A stretch of 64,000 bases of DNA from Aestuariivita sp. (GTDB lineage: Bacteria > Pseudomonadota > Alphaproteobacteria > Rhodobacterales > Rhodobacteraceae): positions 1 through 64,000 of the forward strand of contig NZ_JAAWWD010000001.1 in NCBI RefSeq assembly GCF_021404545.1. The letters run 5' to 3'. Position numbers and translations under genes: made by a program. The notes under the pieces are model-generated. The model was not told the origin of the DNA and made no database searches. It saw only the letters and a program-made list of their open reading frames with translations. Positions 13,533-22,141 of this stretch are shown one piece after another. Position 1 is the stretch's first letter. Each line of letters begins with the position of its first letter.

Positions 13533-14558
13533 ATGTCGATCGAGCAGAAACGCCCCCTTACGCTGAGAGACGTGTCCGAGGCCTCCGGCGTGTCGGAAAT
13601 GACCGTCAGCCGGGTCCTGCGCAATCGGGGCGATGTGTCCGACAGCACCCGCGAACGGGTCCTCGCCGCCGCTAAAGACCTCGGCTATGTGCCAAACAAG
13701 ATCGCAGGAGCGCTGGCTTCCAACCGGGTCAATCTGGTGGGGGTGATTATTCCGTCATTGTCAAACATGGTCTTTCCCGAGGTAATGACAGGCATCAATC
13801 AGGTGCTTGAAGATACCGAGCTGCAGCCGGTCGTGGGTGTCACGGATTACCTGCCGGAGAAAGAAGAGCGTGTCCTTTACGAAATGCTCTCATGGCGCCC
13901 CTCCGGCGTGATTATTGCCGGGCTTGAACATTCCGAGGCTGCACGCATCATGCTCAAGGCCTCCGGAATCCCGGTGGTTGAGATCATGGACAGCGACGGC
14001 ACGCCGGTCGATGCGATGGTTGGTATCTCCCACCGCAGGGCGGGCCGCGAGATGGCCAAGGCGATCCTCAAGGCCGGATACACGCGGGTGGGGTTCATGG
14101 GCACCAAGATGCCGCTCGATCATCGCGCGCGCAAACGGTTCGAGGGCTTCACCGAGCATCTGGCCAAATCTGGGATCGAGATCGAGGACCGCGCGTTTTA
14201 CTCCGGCGGCTCAGCGCTGGCCAAGGGGCGGGAGATGACGGCCGAGATGCTGGCGCGCTCGCCCGAGCTGGATTTTCTCTATTACTCCAATGATCTGATC
14301 GGAGCGGGAGGACTTTTGTATCTGATCGAACAGGGCATCGACATCCCCGGCCAGATCGGACTGGCGGGGTTCAATGGGGTCGAACTGTTGCAGGGGTTGC
14401 CGCGCAAGCTGGCCACGATGGATGCCTGCCGACTGGAGATCGGGCGCACCGCCGCTCAGATCGTGGCGGCGCAGCTCAAAGACCCGGAGGCCGAGATCGA
14501 CAAACAGGTCACCCTGTCGCCCAAGATCTCCTATGGCGACACGCTGCGCAGGCGCTGA
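13533..14558 (+). CDS. LacI-family transcriptional regulator
   Basis: A 341-residue repressor. The N-terminal helix-turn-helix (LRDVSEASGVSEMTVSRVLR) and hinge (KIAGALASNRVNLVGVIIP) are followed by a periplasmic-binding-protein-like sugar or metabolite domain. The GntR-like subgroup pattern (PVVEIMD, GFMGTK, GLAGFNG) is visible. ATG 13533 is chosen because it begins the conserved LacI start; an in-frame ATG at 13497 adds an unlikely leader. It is followed at once by the ycaQ-like gene and a DapA-family gene. It may control these, but the effector cannot be told. Confidence 0.85.
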   Translation: MSIEQKRPLTLRDVSEASGVSEMTVSRVLRNRGDVSDSTRERVLAAAKDLGYVPNKIAGALASNRVNLVGVIIPSLSNMVFPEVMTGINQVLEDTELQPVVGVTDYLPEKEERVLYEMLSWRPSGVIIAGLEHSEAARIMLKASGIPVVEIMDSDGTPVDAMVGISHRRAGREMAKAILKAGYTRVGFMGTKMPLDHRARKRFEGFTEHLAKSGIEIEDRAFYSGGSALAKGREMTAEMLARSPELDFLYYSNDLIGAGGLLYLIEQGIDIPGQIGLAGFNGVELLQGLPRKLATMDACRLEIGRTAAQIVAAQLKDPEAEIDKQVTLSPKISYGDTLRRR

Positions 14559-14561
14559 GCC

Positions 14562-15806
14562 GTGACCCTGCCCCGACTGAGCAACGCCCAGGCGCGGCGG
14601 CTCTTTTTGCACAAACATGCGCTGGCAGAACAGCCCAGCGGGCGCGCCAAAGGTGCCGACCTTTTGACGCTGATCGAAAGGCTGGGATTTGTCCAGCTCG
14701 ACAGCATCAATACCGTAGCGCGCGCCCATGACATGATTCTCTATGCCCGCAGGCCCGCCTATCGGGCCCAGAACCTGCAAAGGGTCTACGAAAAGGATCG
14801 TGCGCTCTTTGAACACTGGACTCATGACGCCGCCGTTATTCCCATGGCCTTTTACCCGCATTGGAACCTACGGTTTCAGCGCGATGCGGATCTGCTGAAA
14901 CGGCGCTGGAGCAACTGGCGCCGTGATGGGTTCGAGGCACGGTTTGCCGAAGTGCTGGCGCATATCCGCGATCACGGGCCTTGTTCGTCGTCGGATGTGG
15001 GGACCGATGAAAAGAAAAGCTCTGGCGGCTGGTGGGACTGGCATCCATCAAAGACCGCGCTTGAGTACCTCTGGCGGTCCGGGGCGCTGACGGTCGTCGG
15101 GCGACGCGGATTTCAGAAACGCTATGACCTGACAGAAAGGGTGATCGACCGGACGCTGCTTGAGACCAATGCTCGGCCCGAAGCGGCAGAGACGATCGGC
15201 TGGTGTTGCGCGTCGGCACTGGATCGTCTCGGCTTTGCCACATCCGGTGAACTGGCCGCGTTCTGGGACACGGTAACCCCGGCAGAGGCGAAGATCTGGT
15301 GCGCCGATGCCCTGACCCAAGGCCGGATTATCGAGGCCGAAATCACCTGTGCCAACGGCACGCTGCGCCGGGTCTTTGCCCGGCCCGATCTATTGGAAGA
15401 GGCCGCCAAGGCCCCTGAACCCTCCGGCCGCATCCGCGTGCTGTCGCCGTTCGATCCGGCGCTGAGGGACCGCAAGCGGGCCGAGCGGCTCTTTGATTTC
15501 CATTACCGGATCGAGGTTTTTGTACCCGAAGCCAAGCGAAAATACGGCTATTACGTCTTTCCCCTGATGGAGCGGGATCGCCTGATCGGGCGGATCGACA
15601 TGAAATCCCAGCGCGACGCCGGTACGCTGGCCGTGCGCGCGGTCTGGCCCGAGCCATCCCTCCGCTGGTCAGACGCGCGCACCCGCAGGCTGGAAGCGGA
15701 ATTGCAGCGGGTCGCCCGGTTTGCCGGGTTGGATGAGGTTCGGTTTGACAACGGTTGGCTCAACATGTCTGGCTCGGCGCGAACACCTTCAGCGAGGCCT
15801 CCATGA
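14562..15806 (+). CDS. ycaQ: YcaQ/AlkX-like DNA glycosylase, winged-helix
   Basis: A 414-residue member of the HTH_42 family. E. coli YcaQ (AlkX) is a glycosylase that unhooks interstrand crosslinks. The N-terminus (LSNAQARRLFLHKHAL) and the QLD motif in FVQLDSINTVARAHD match the family, the latter corresponding to the catalytic QxD motif. The C-terminal region (LSPFDPALRDRKRAERLFDF and YRIEVFVPEAKRKYGYYVFP) is the best conserved part. The gene starts with GTG 14562, three bases after the lacI stop, and its end overlaps the next gene by 4 nt. Confidence 0.85.
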   Translation: MTLPRLSNAQARRLFLHKHALAEQPSGRAKGADLLTLIERLGFVQLDSINTVARAHDMILYARRPAYRAQNLQRVYEKDRALFEHWTHDAAVIPMAFYPHWNLRFQRDADLLKRRWSNWRRDGFEARFAEVLAHIRDHGPCSSSDVGTDEKKSSGGWWDWHPSKTALEYLWRSGALTVVGRRGFQKRYDLTERVIDRTLLETNARPEAAETIGWCCASALDRLGFATSGELAAFWDTVTPAEAKIWCADALTQGRIIEAEITCANGTLRRVFARPDLLEEAAKAPEPSGRIRVLSPFDPALRDRKRAERLFDFHYRIEVFVPEAKRKYGYYVFPLMERDRLIGRIDMKSQRDAGTLAVRAVWPEPSLRWSDARTRRLEAELQRVARFAGLDEVRFDNGWLNMSGSARTPSARPP

Positions 15807-16720
15807 GCCATCCGGATTTCCACGGCGTCATCTCCCCCATCCTGACCCCGTTTCAAAGCGATGGCTGGATCGACCGCGGCCTTTATGCCGATCATGCACG
15901 GTTTTCGCTGGAAGCGGGCCTTCATTACCTGTCGCCCTTCGGAACCACAGGGGAGGCCGTCGCGGTCGGCATGTCGGAACGGATGGCGATGCTCGAGCAT
16001 CTGGTGGAATGCGGCTTACCCGCCGCCCGGATGATGCCGGGAACGGGGCTTTGTGCGTTGCCCGATACGGTCACTCTCACCCGCCATGCGGTCGATCTGG
16101 GATCTGTGGCTGCGATGGTGCTGCCACCGTTCTACTATCCCGCCTCCGACGAAGGGCTTTATGCCTATTACGCGCGGTTGATTGAGGCAGTTGCGTCCGA
16201 CCGGCTGCGGATCTGCCTTTACCACATACCCCAAATGTCAGGCGTTTCGATTTCGCCCGCACTGACAGCGCGGCTGGCGACGGATTTCCCTCGGACGATT
16301 GTGGCCTACAAAGACAGCAGCGGCAACTGGGACAACGCCAAGGCCGTGATCGACGCGGCCCCAGGCGTGTCGGTTTTTCCCGCCTCCGAGACCCAGCTCA
16401 TTAAAGGGCTGGATCAGGGTGCGGCGGGCTGTATCTCTGCGACGTGCAATTCCAACCCTTCCGTTATCCGTGCCTATTTCGATGCGCATCGGGGGGATGA
16501 AACCGCCAAAATGGCTTTGTTAGAGCCTGATATGATCCGGCACAGGCAGGCCGTGCAGGGCGCCGGTTTCATTCCCGCACTGAAATCCATGTTCGCGGTC
16601 GCGACTGGAAATGACACTTGGCTGCACACCCGTCCACCAACGGACGATGCCGATCCGGCACTGGGCCACAAGCTCGTATCAGAGCTGGAGTGGAGTTATC
16701 CTCCGGCGGATCCGCGCTAA
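15803..16720 (+). CDS. Dihydrodipicolinate synthase family aldolase
   Basis: A class I aldolase of the DapA family, 305 residues. The Schiff-base lysine lies in VAYKDSSG, the carboxylate-binding motif is FGTTGE, and the catalytic Tyr is in CLYHIP. The family includes true DHDPS and sugar-acid or hydroxy-keto-acid aldolases. A chromosomal dapA normally sits elsewhere, so this is probably a catabolic member. ATG 15803 overlaps the ycaQ stop (ATGA). The 3' end overlaps by 4 nt the convergent 3-hydroxyacyl-CoA dehydrogenase gene. Confidence 0.8.
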   Translation: MSHPDFHGVISPILTPFQSDGWIDRGLYADHARFSLEAGLHYLSPFGTTGEAVAVGMSERMAMLEHLVECGLPAARMMPGTGLCALPDTVTLTRHAVDLGSVAAMVLPPFYYPASDEGLYAYYARLIEAVASDRLRICLYHIPQMSGVSISPALTARLATDFPRTIVAYKDSSGNWDNAKAVIDAAPGVSVFPASETQLIKGLDQGAAGCISATCNSNPSVIRAYFDAHRGDETAKMALLEPDMIRHRQAVQGAGFIPALKSMFAVATGNDTWLHTRPPTDDADPALGHKLVSELEWSYPPADPR

Positions 16721-17736
16721 GGCGGAAGTGGCCGACCAATGCGCGCGGCATGGGCGATCAACCCACCATGCTCTTGTGGAAAACCCAGGCCATGGCAGGC
16801 AATCGTATTCACATCCCGGGCGTGTATCAGGTGTCCCTCGGACAGGATCAGGCGGGCTTCCTGAACCAACGCCATCATCAACCTCTCCATCATCTCTGCG
16901 GCTGAAAAGCTGCGCTGCGTGACCTTGGCAAACCAGGCTTCCTCGCGGATCAGATCTTCGATCAGCGGGTCGATCACGGCACCTCCGCCACCGGGATAAC
17001 GGTACCAGCCCCAGCCCACTTTCTTGCCGATGCGGCCCTCGGCGACGGCACGATCCGCGATCAGGCTGGTGCGCCGTTGCGCGCGCCGCCGGGCATAGGC
17101 CACGTCGAGGCCGGTCAGGTCCTGCGCCTCGTAAAGACCCAGGTCAAAGCCGAAGGCAACCATGGCCTCATCAAGTTCCCACAGGACGGCACCTTCAAGC
17201 AAAAGTTGATCCGCCACCTGCTCCAGCCGGTCCGATAGCCTTAGCCCGACGGAAGGATACCCCTTTGGCAAGACAACAGGCTTGCGCCCGATCCGGCGGG
17301 CCAGCGTGGTGGCACAATCGAGCGTCTCGCCAGAGGTCTCGGGAAACCCGGTTATCTCGGTCAGGGCACGGAACTGCATGGGCTGAAACGGCACGAACCG
17401 GACCCGAGCTGCAGGGTGAGCGACGACATGGCCCGTCACACCTGAAAAAGGCGTGGCAAAGATCGCAGGGTCCGGGACCTGGAAAGGAGCCGGATCTGCG
17501 CCGCTTTCCAAAGCGTCGAAGACGAACGCCGTGTCGGTCGGCGCATCCGTTGAGACCGTGAACGACACGCGCGCTGCGACATCTGGATCGTCCCGGTCGG
17601 CGAACACTTGGACGCGCTCCAGCGTGCCTGCGTCCGGCTCTATCACAGTCACACCCAATCCCGCCCGAGCCGCCGCCAATGCAAGAGAAATCCCCGCGCC
17701 GCTGCTGCCCAGAATGACGATGGTTTGATCCTGCAT
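16717..17736 (-). CDS. 3-hydroxyacyl-CoA dehydrogenase
   Basis: A 339-residue NAD-dependent 3-hydroxyacyl-CoA dehydrogenase. The N-terminal Rossmann fold (TIVILGSSGAGISLALAAAR) lacks the canonical GxGxxG but keeps a Gly-rich turn. Two C-terminal 3HCDH domains include KKVGWGWYRYPGGGG, the typical motif. It is the last gene of the box operon, after boxR, and would oxidise the hydroxyacyl-CoA formed in beta-oxidation of the ring-cleaved product (3-hydroxyadipyl-CoA). This role is inferred from context. Confidence 0.8.
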   Translation of the reverse strand: MQDQTIVILGSSGAGISLALAAARAGLGVTVIEPDAGTLERVQVFADRDDPDVAARVSFTVSTDAPTDTAFVFDALESGADPAPFQVPDPAIFATPFSGVTGHVVAHPAARVRFVPFQPMQFRALTEITGFPETSGETLDCATTLARRIGRKPVVLPKGYPSVGLRLSDRLEQVADQLLLEGAVLWELDEAMVAFGFDLGLYEAQDLTGLDVAYARRRAQRRTSLIADRAVAEGRIGKKVGWGWYRYPGGGGAVIDPLIEDLIREEAWFAKVTQRSFSAAEMMERLMMALVQEARLILSEGHLIHARDVNTIACHGLGFPQEHGGLIAHAARIGRPLPP

Positions 17737-17742
17737 GCGCGG

Positions 17743-18654
17743 TCAGATCAGGAACCGGTGGTCCTGGATCAGCTGCAGCAATTCGGCCAGAGACCGCTCC
17801 ACCGGTTTGCCGGAGGTATCGAGCTGCGCCAGCGCTTTGCCATATTGCGCCTCGCGGCTGGTCAGGATCGATCGAAGCTGTTCCATCGCCTCGGGGTTGC
17901 CCGCCATTGGCCGCTCGTCGCCCTGCGCGCGTACCCGCGCCATGTGCTCATCGGGCGAGGTCTTGACCCACACCGTATGGAAATGCGCAAGGAGCGACGA
18001 ATACGTCTCGGGCTCTGCCACGATACCGCCCGCGACAGCCAGGATCATCTTGTCATGGCTGGCCACGATCCGTGCCAGCGCCTGCGCCTCCAGCTTGCGA
18101 TAGCCTTCGGGACCATAAAGCGCCATGACCTCGTCCACCGGCATGCCGCTCTGGGATTCGATCTCGTCATTCAGTTCGACAAAGGGAAGGCTCAACACCT
18201 CACCCACGCGACGACCGAGCGTCGACTTGCCCGCCCCGCGCAAGCCAACCAGACAGACCCGGCGGGCCCGCATTGCTGCGATGGGTTCGGGGCTGAGGAT
18301 TTTCATCGCCGCGTCACGGACCTCTTCGGGGGCGCCGCGATACAGATTGGCCACCCGCAGCGCTTCCGAACTCCAGGGGTCATCCTCGGCCAAAAACCAC
18401 TCGATCCGATGATCGAGCGCGATAGCCACCCGTTGCAACAGCCCAATGGAGATATTGCCCTCCCCCGCCTCGAGCTGCGCCAGATAGCGGGGGCTGACGC
18501 CCGAGATATTCGACAGAACCCGGCGCGGGATGGCTTTGCGTTCACGCGCACGGCGGACCCGTTCGCCCACCCGCGTCATCACTGCCGCGACAGCGTGATC
18601 CGCCGTGCCAGAGGTTTCATCGGTCTCGGTGTTCGGGGTGGGTGTCCCAGCCAT
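17743..18654 (-). CDS. boxR: BoxR-type benzoyl-CoA-responsive regulator
   Basis: A 303-residue fusion of an N-terminal XRE helix-turn-helix (about residues 28-85, VLSNISGVSPRYLAQLEAGE) with a shikimate-kinase-like domain with P-loop GLRGAGKST (137-145). This architecture is that of BoxR/BzdR regulators, in which the kinase-like domain senses benzoyl-CoA and relieves repression. It lies 6 bp upstream of the dehydrogenase gene. A TGCA-N6-TGCA motif, the form of BoxR operators, sits 63 bp upstream at 18717-18730, suggesting autoregulation. Confidence 0.9.
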   Translation of the reverse strand: MAGTPTPNTETDETSGTADHAVAAVMTRVGERVRRARERKAIPRRVLSNISGVSPRYLAQLEAGEGNISIGLLQRVAIALDHRIEWFLAEDDPWSSEALRVANLYRGAPEEVRDAAMKILSPEPIAAMRARRVCLVGLRGAGKSTLGRRVGEVLSLPFVELNDEIESQSGMPVDEVMALYGPEGYRKLEAQALARIVASHDKMILAVAGGIVAEPETYSSLLAHFHTVWVKTSPDEHMARVRAQGDERPMAGNPEAMEQLRSILTSREAQYGKALAQLDTSGKPVERSLAELLQLIQDHRFLI

Positions 18655-18716
18655 GCGCGCTCAACGGGTTTGTAGAATAGTGCAACATACTAGACGGGAG
18701 GCTGGGCTGCTTTCAA

Positions 18717-18730
18717 TGCAAGAAAGTGCA
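18717..18730. promoter_or_regulatory. Candidate BoxR operator upstream of boxR
   Basis: TGCAAGAAAGTGCA is two TGCA blocks separated by 6 nt, the arrangement described for BoxR operators. It lies in the 80-bp gap between the thioesterase stop and the boxR start. Confidence 0.5.
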
Positions 18731-18734
18731 CAAA

Positions 18735-19151
18735 TCACGTAGGGATCAGGGGCTCCACCAGCGCGCGGATCTCATCGGGCGGCTTGCGGCTCTGAAAAGC
18801 GTCGGCAACGGTGAACACACAGACGAATGTGCCCTCGAAGCAAAGCTGCCCGTCCTGCGATCCCGCCACATGGAATGTGATCGACTTACGACCCAGCTCT
18901 GTCGGCCAGACCGCACAGTGCAGTCGGTGGCGCGGCGTGATCGGTGCGCGGAAATCGAGGGTCATATGGACAAACGGCGTGCCCACGTTGCGGTCAAGCT
19001 CCATCTGGTACCAGCCTCCGCCCAGATGATGTTCCCACCACGCATCAATCGCTTCGATAGCCCAGGCAGGAATGCGTGCGGTATAGGCAATCTTGGCCGG
19101 GTCGCAATCGCCCCAACCCACACGGATCACATATTCAAACGGATCGGCCAC
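18735..19151 (-). CDS. Hotdog-fold acyl-CoA thioesterase
   Basis: A 138-residue 4-hydroxybenzoyl-CoA-thioesterase-type hotdog protein. The catalytic Asp lies in the VGWGDCDPAKIAYTARIPAW segment, which opens the central helix. It is only 3 bp after boxA, in the same operon. In box clusters such an enzyme probably hydrolyses benzoyl-CoA or dead-end CoA esters to free CoA; the substrate is inferred. Confidence 0.8.
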   Translation of the reverse strand: MADPFEYVIRVGWGDCDPAKIAYTARIPAWAIEAIDAWWEHHLGGGWYQMELDRNVGTPFVHMTLDFRAPITPRHRLHCAVWPTELGRKSITFHVAGSQDGQLCFEGTFVCVFTVADAFQSRKPPDEIRALVEPLIPT

Positions 19152-19154
19152 GGG

Positions 19155-20357
19155 TCAGTAGGTTTCCACGTGATAGCGGCCATCCTCGCGCATGGTATCG
19201 CGCAGTTCGGTCCACACCAGACCGGCCCCGCGTGCAATATCGGAAAGCGCCTCTTCGACCCCGTGCTCCATCGCCTTGAGGCCGCAGATGTATATATGGC
19301 CCTTTGGATCGGCCATCAGATCGGCAACCTTCTTGGCGTTTTCCCGCAGCTTGTCCTGCACATAGGCCTTCGGCTCCCCCTCTTCCCGGCTAAAGGCAAA
19401 GACCCTGTCCATAAACGCTTCGGGCACTTTCTTGAGCGGTCCGAAATAGGGCAATTCCTTGGGCCTGCGGGCACCGAACACAAGCGTCAGACTACCTTCG
19501 GACATCGGAGCCTCACGTTGACGGCGCATGGTAAAGCCACGGAATGGGGCAGATCCGGTACCGGTACAGATCATCATCAGATGTGCGTCCGGGTCGGAGG
19601 GCAGCAAGAAGGTTGCGCCGAATGGCCCGGTCAGATTGACGGTGTCGCCGGGTTTGAGGTCGCAGACAAAGTTGGAACAGAGGCCCTCATCCTCCCGCTT
19701 GACGGTGAGCGAGATGTTGTTGAACCCGGGCCGCTCTCCATCGCGCGGGCTGGATATCGAATAGAGGCGGGGCAGATGCGCGTTTCCGTTCTCATCGGTT
19801 CCCGGTGGGATGATACCCACGCTCTGTCCTTCAAGCACCGGAAAGGGCTGCGCACCCAGGTCGAGGATGATGTGACGCACATCACTATCGCTGTCCTCTG
19901 CCGTCAGGCGGTAATTGCCCTGCACGGTCGCCTCCGCCGGTTTGGCAAGATTATACATGTTGATCGTGGGTTTCGATGCCGTGGCAGGCGCCTTCGCCTT
20001 TCCACCGGCACCGGCATGAGCTTCGGCCAGCAATGCGGCGATGGCCTCTTCCAGACCGTCTGTATCGGCATCGGCGCCACAGGGGCTTTCGATCTCTTCC
20101 TGTTCAGGCAGCTCCATCCATGAATACTGTTCTTCAAGGGAGTAAGCGCTGTCCTTGTCGGGCACCACCCGCCATTCGTCGATGGAGCCTGTCGGGCAAA
20201 CCGGGATGCAGTCCATGCAGAAATTGCACTTGGTGGCGTCCACAATCACGTTGTTGTCGTCATGCTCGATCGCCTGAACCGGACAGGTCATCTCGCAGGT
20301 ATAGCAGCGGATACAGATCTCCGGGTCGATCAGGTGTTGCTTGAAGGGGGCCGTCAT
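19155..20357 (-). CDS. boxA: Benzoyl-CoA 2,3-epoxidase reductase subunit BoxA
   Basis: A 400-residue iron-sulfur flavoprotein that feeds NADPH electrons to BoxB. The N-terminus holds two 4Fe-4S clusters (Cys15, 18, 21, 25 and Cys44, 47, 50, 54; CIRCYTCEMTCP and CNFCMDCIPVCP). A linker follows, then a ferredoxin-NADP reductase module with RLYSISSPRDGE (flavin binding), GTGSAPFRGF and YICGLKAMEHGVEEAL (nucleotide binding). ATG 20357 is the start because it begins the ferredoxin domain; it overlaps the stop of the small Cys-rich gene by 4 nt. Confidence 0.95.
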   Translation of the reverse strand: MTAPFKQHLIDPEICIRCYTCEMTCPVQAIEHDDNNVIVDATKCNFCMDCIPVCPTGSIDEWRVVPDKDSAYSLEEQYSWMELPEQEEIESPCGADADTDGLEEAIAALLAEAHAGAGGKAKAPATASKPTINMYNLAKPAEATVQGNYRLTAEDSDSDVRHIILDLGAQPFPVLEGQSVGIIPPGTDENGNAHLPRLYSISSPRDGERPGFNNISLTVKREDEGLCSNFVCDLKPGDTVNLTGPFGATFLLPSDPDAHLMMICTGTGSAPFRGFTMRRQREAPMSEGSLTLVFGARRPKELPYFGPLKKVPEAFMDRVFAFSREEGEPKAYVQDKLRENAKKVADLMADPKGHIYICGLKAMEHGVEEALSDIARGAGLVWTELRDTMREDGRYHVETY

Positions 20358-20527
20358 GCGTGTCGGTCCTTTGCAAGGATGGCATCTGGCAAGGTCATCG
20401 CCTCGATCAACGCAAGGCAAAGACCCTTGCACCCAGGGCACCCCAAGCATGGCTGATCGGGGATCTGCAAATCGTTGGCAACGGCGCGGGTGCGGGGCGC
20501 GAAGGCGGCCACTTGGTGGGTCTTCAT
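20354..20527 (-). CDS. Small Cys-rich protein between boxB and boxA
   Basis: A 57-residue protein that I do not recognise. It starts at ATG 20527 behind GGAGA and reads MKTHQVAAFAPRTRAVANDL, then a CLGCPGCKGLC motif (CxxCxxCxxxC) and a helical tail LALIEAMTLPDAILAK. The four-Cys pattern is that of a 4Fe-4S ferredoxin loop. The TGA overlaps the boxA ATG in ATGA form, so it is translationally coupled to BoxA. It may deliver or stabilise a cluster in BoxA or act as a small electron carrier; both are inference. The size explains why it is easily missed. Confidence 0.7.
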   Translation of the reverse strand: MKTHQVAAFAPRTRAVANDLQIPDQPCLGCPGCKGLCLALIEAMTLPDAILAKDRHA

Positions 20528-20553
20528 GTCTCGTCTCTCCGTGGGCGTTTGCG

Positions 20554-20575
20554 GTAGGGCGGGATTTATCCCGCC
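20554..20575. repeat. REP-like palindrome, copy 1 (between boxB and boxA)
   Basis: GTAGG followed by GGCGGGATTTATCCCGCC forms a hairpin of GGCGGGAT and ATCCCGCC arms. It is the same element as the copies at 22053-22074 and 22109-22130. All are in intergenic gaps of the box operon. Confidence 0.7.
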
Positions 20576-20582
20576 CCGCGCG

Positions 20583-22034
20583 TCATGCCATATGCAGTTT
20601 CACATATTCAAAATCGCCAGGCTTGTTGTCGATACCCACCTTGGGCGGCGAGATCCAGCTGGCGAATTTGCCGGGTTCAAAGCAGGGCTTCATCAGCGAC
20701 TGGATGAAATCGCCATCCGCGTGGGTCGGCAGCCAGTCCATCATGCCCTTGTCATATTCAGCGCCCGACACCAGATTGCCATCCGGATCGAAGTTTTTGT
20801 TGGCGAAGACACCGATCTTCCGGTTAAAGGCCTGATGCGGCAGCTTCATCTCGAACTCGACACCCGCACGGTCGATAATCTTGTTCCAGCGACCCACACC
20901 GCCTGACGCGTCGCGCACATAATCGTCGCGCAGGCGCATATTGATCGCCGTGAGCGCAGGCACCTCACGCTCGACGATCTGGCCATCCACCAGATCCAGC
21001 ACATGATAGGTGTCGCCCGTTAGCTTGTGATCGTCGTCGATCCGCATCTCCATATAGCGGCCCTTGATGCCGGCGTTGAACGCGTTGGCGGCGTTCGTCG
21101 ACACCTCCTGGCCGAACAGATCGAGCGAGAGCGTGTAGTGCAGGTTCAGCTTCTTCTGGATCGTGGGCAGGTCGATCACGCCCAGATCGCGGATCTTGTT
21201 GATGTCATAAGGATCGGTAATGCCCGCCTTGTTCATCGCCTCGACCGTGGCCTGAATGGTGCGGCCGACGCCGGTCTCGCCGACGAACATGTGGTGGGCC
21301 TCTTCGGTCAGCATGAAGCGGCAGGTACGCGAGAGCGGATCGAACCCCGATTGCGCAAGGCTTTCCAGCTGCATCTTGCCGTCGCGGTCGGTGAAATAGG
21401 TGAACATGAAGAAAGACAGCCAATCCGGCGTTTCCTCGTTAAAGGCCCCCAGCATGCGCGGGGCTTCCTCGGACCCCGACGAGCGGACGAGCAGGTCATT
21501 CGCCTCTTCCCGGCCATCCCGGCCGAAGTATTTCTGCAGCAGATAGACCATCGCCCAAAGGTGGCGACCTTCTTCGACGTTAACCTGAAAGAGGTTGCGC
21601 ATGTCATAAAGCGAGGGTGCCGTGAGGCCCAGGAACCGTTGCTGTTCGACCGATCCGGGTTCGGTATCGCCCTGAATGACGATCAGGCGCTTGAGCATGT
21701 TGCGGTATTCACCGGGCACTTCCTGCCAGGCCAGTTCGCCGAAATGCTCACCACAGGGAATGCGGCGGTCTTCGACCTGCGGGGCCAGCAGAACGCCCCA
21801 GCGATATTCCGGCATCTTGACGTAGTCGAACTTGGCCCAGCCCTTGGGGTCGACGGAGACGGCGGTGCGCAGATAGACCATGGACTCCTGAAAATTCTGC
21901 GGGATCAGATCGTTCCACCAGTTGATATAGCCGGGGTGCCATTTCTCCAGCGCCTTGAGCACCTTCTTGTCTTGGCTGAGACCCACATTGTTGGGGATCT
22001 GCGTGTCGTAGCTTACGTTGATGAGATCGAGCAT
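20583..22034 (-). CDS. boxB: Benzoyl-CoA 2,3-epoxidase oxygenase subunit BoxB
   Basis: A 483-residue diiron oxygenase that epoxidises benzoyl-CoA at C2-C3 with O2. Candidate iron ligands lie in VEEGRHLWAMVYLL (about residues 153-166, ExxH) and in MLTEEAHHMFVGETG (about 241-255, second ExxH). Length and sequence agree with BoxB of beta- and alphaproteobacteria. It sits between boxC and the small Cys-rich gene, and both gaps contain REP-like palindromes. Confidence 0.95.
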   Translation of the reverse strand: MLDLINVSYDTQIPNNVGLSQDKKVLKALEKWHPGYINWWNDLIPQNFQESMVYLRTAVSVDPKGWAKFDYVKMPEYRWGVLLAPQVEDRRIPCGEHFGELAWQEVPGEYRNMLKRLIVIQGDTEPGSVEQQRFLGLTAPSLYDMRNLFQVNVEEGRHLWAMVYLLQKYFGRDGREEANDLLVRSSGSEEAPRMLGAFNEETPDWLSFFMFTYFTDRDGKMQLESLAQSGFDPLSRTCRFMLTEEAHHMFVGETGVGRTIQATVEAMNKAGITDPYDINKIRDLGVIDLPTIQKKLNLHYTLSLDLFGQEVSTNAANAFNAGIKGRYMEMRIDDDHKLTGDTYHVLDLVDGQIVEREVPALTAINMRLRDDYVRDASGGVGRWNKIIDRAGVEFEMKLPHQAFNRKIGVFANKNFDPDGNLVSGAEYDKGMMDWLPTHADGDFIQSLMKPCFEPGKFASWISPPKVGIDNKPGDFEYVKLHMA

Positions 22035-22052
22035 CTTTTCCTCCGAGGGTGC

Positions 22053-22074
22053 GGCGGGATAAATCCCGCCCTAC
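22053..22074. repeat. REP-like palindrome, copy 2 (between boxC and boxB)
   Basis: GGCGGGATAAATCCCGCC followed by CTAC is the reverse orientation of the 20554 copy. It lies 18 bp from the boxB start and can form a hairpin in the boxCB mRNA. Confidence 0.7.
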
Positions 22075-22108
22075 AGCGTTGATCCGGGACCGGCCGCCGC
22101 CGAAACCC

Positions 22109-22130
22109 GTAGGGCGGGACTTGTCCCGCC
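22109..22130. repeat. REP-like palindrome, copy 3 (between boxC and boxB)
   Basis: GTAGG followed by GGCGGGACTTGTCCCGCC is oriented opposite to copy 2, 34 bp away. The two copies could pair with each other to form a larger hairpin. Confidence 0.7.
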
Positions 22131-22141
22131 GCCCGAGCGGG

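Noticed and set aside
18726-20123. 465-codon plus-strand frame opposite boxA and the thioesterase
   Set aside because: BoxA with eight cluster Cys is certain on the minus strand; the plus frame is His/Arg-rich noise.
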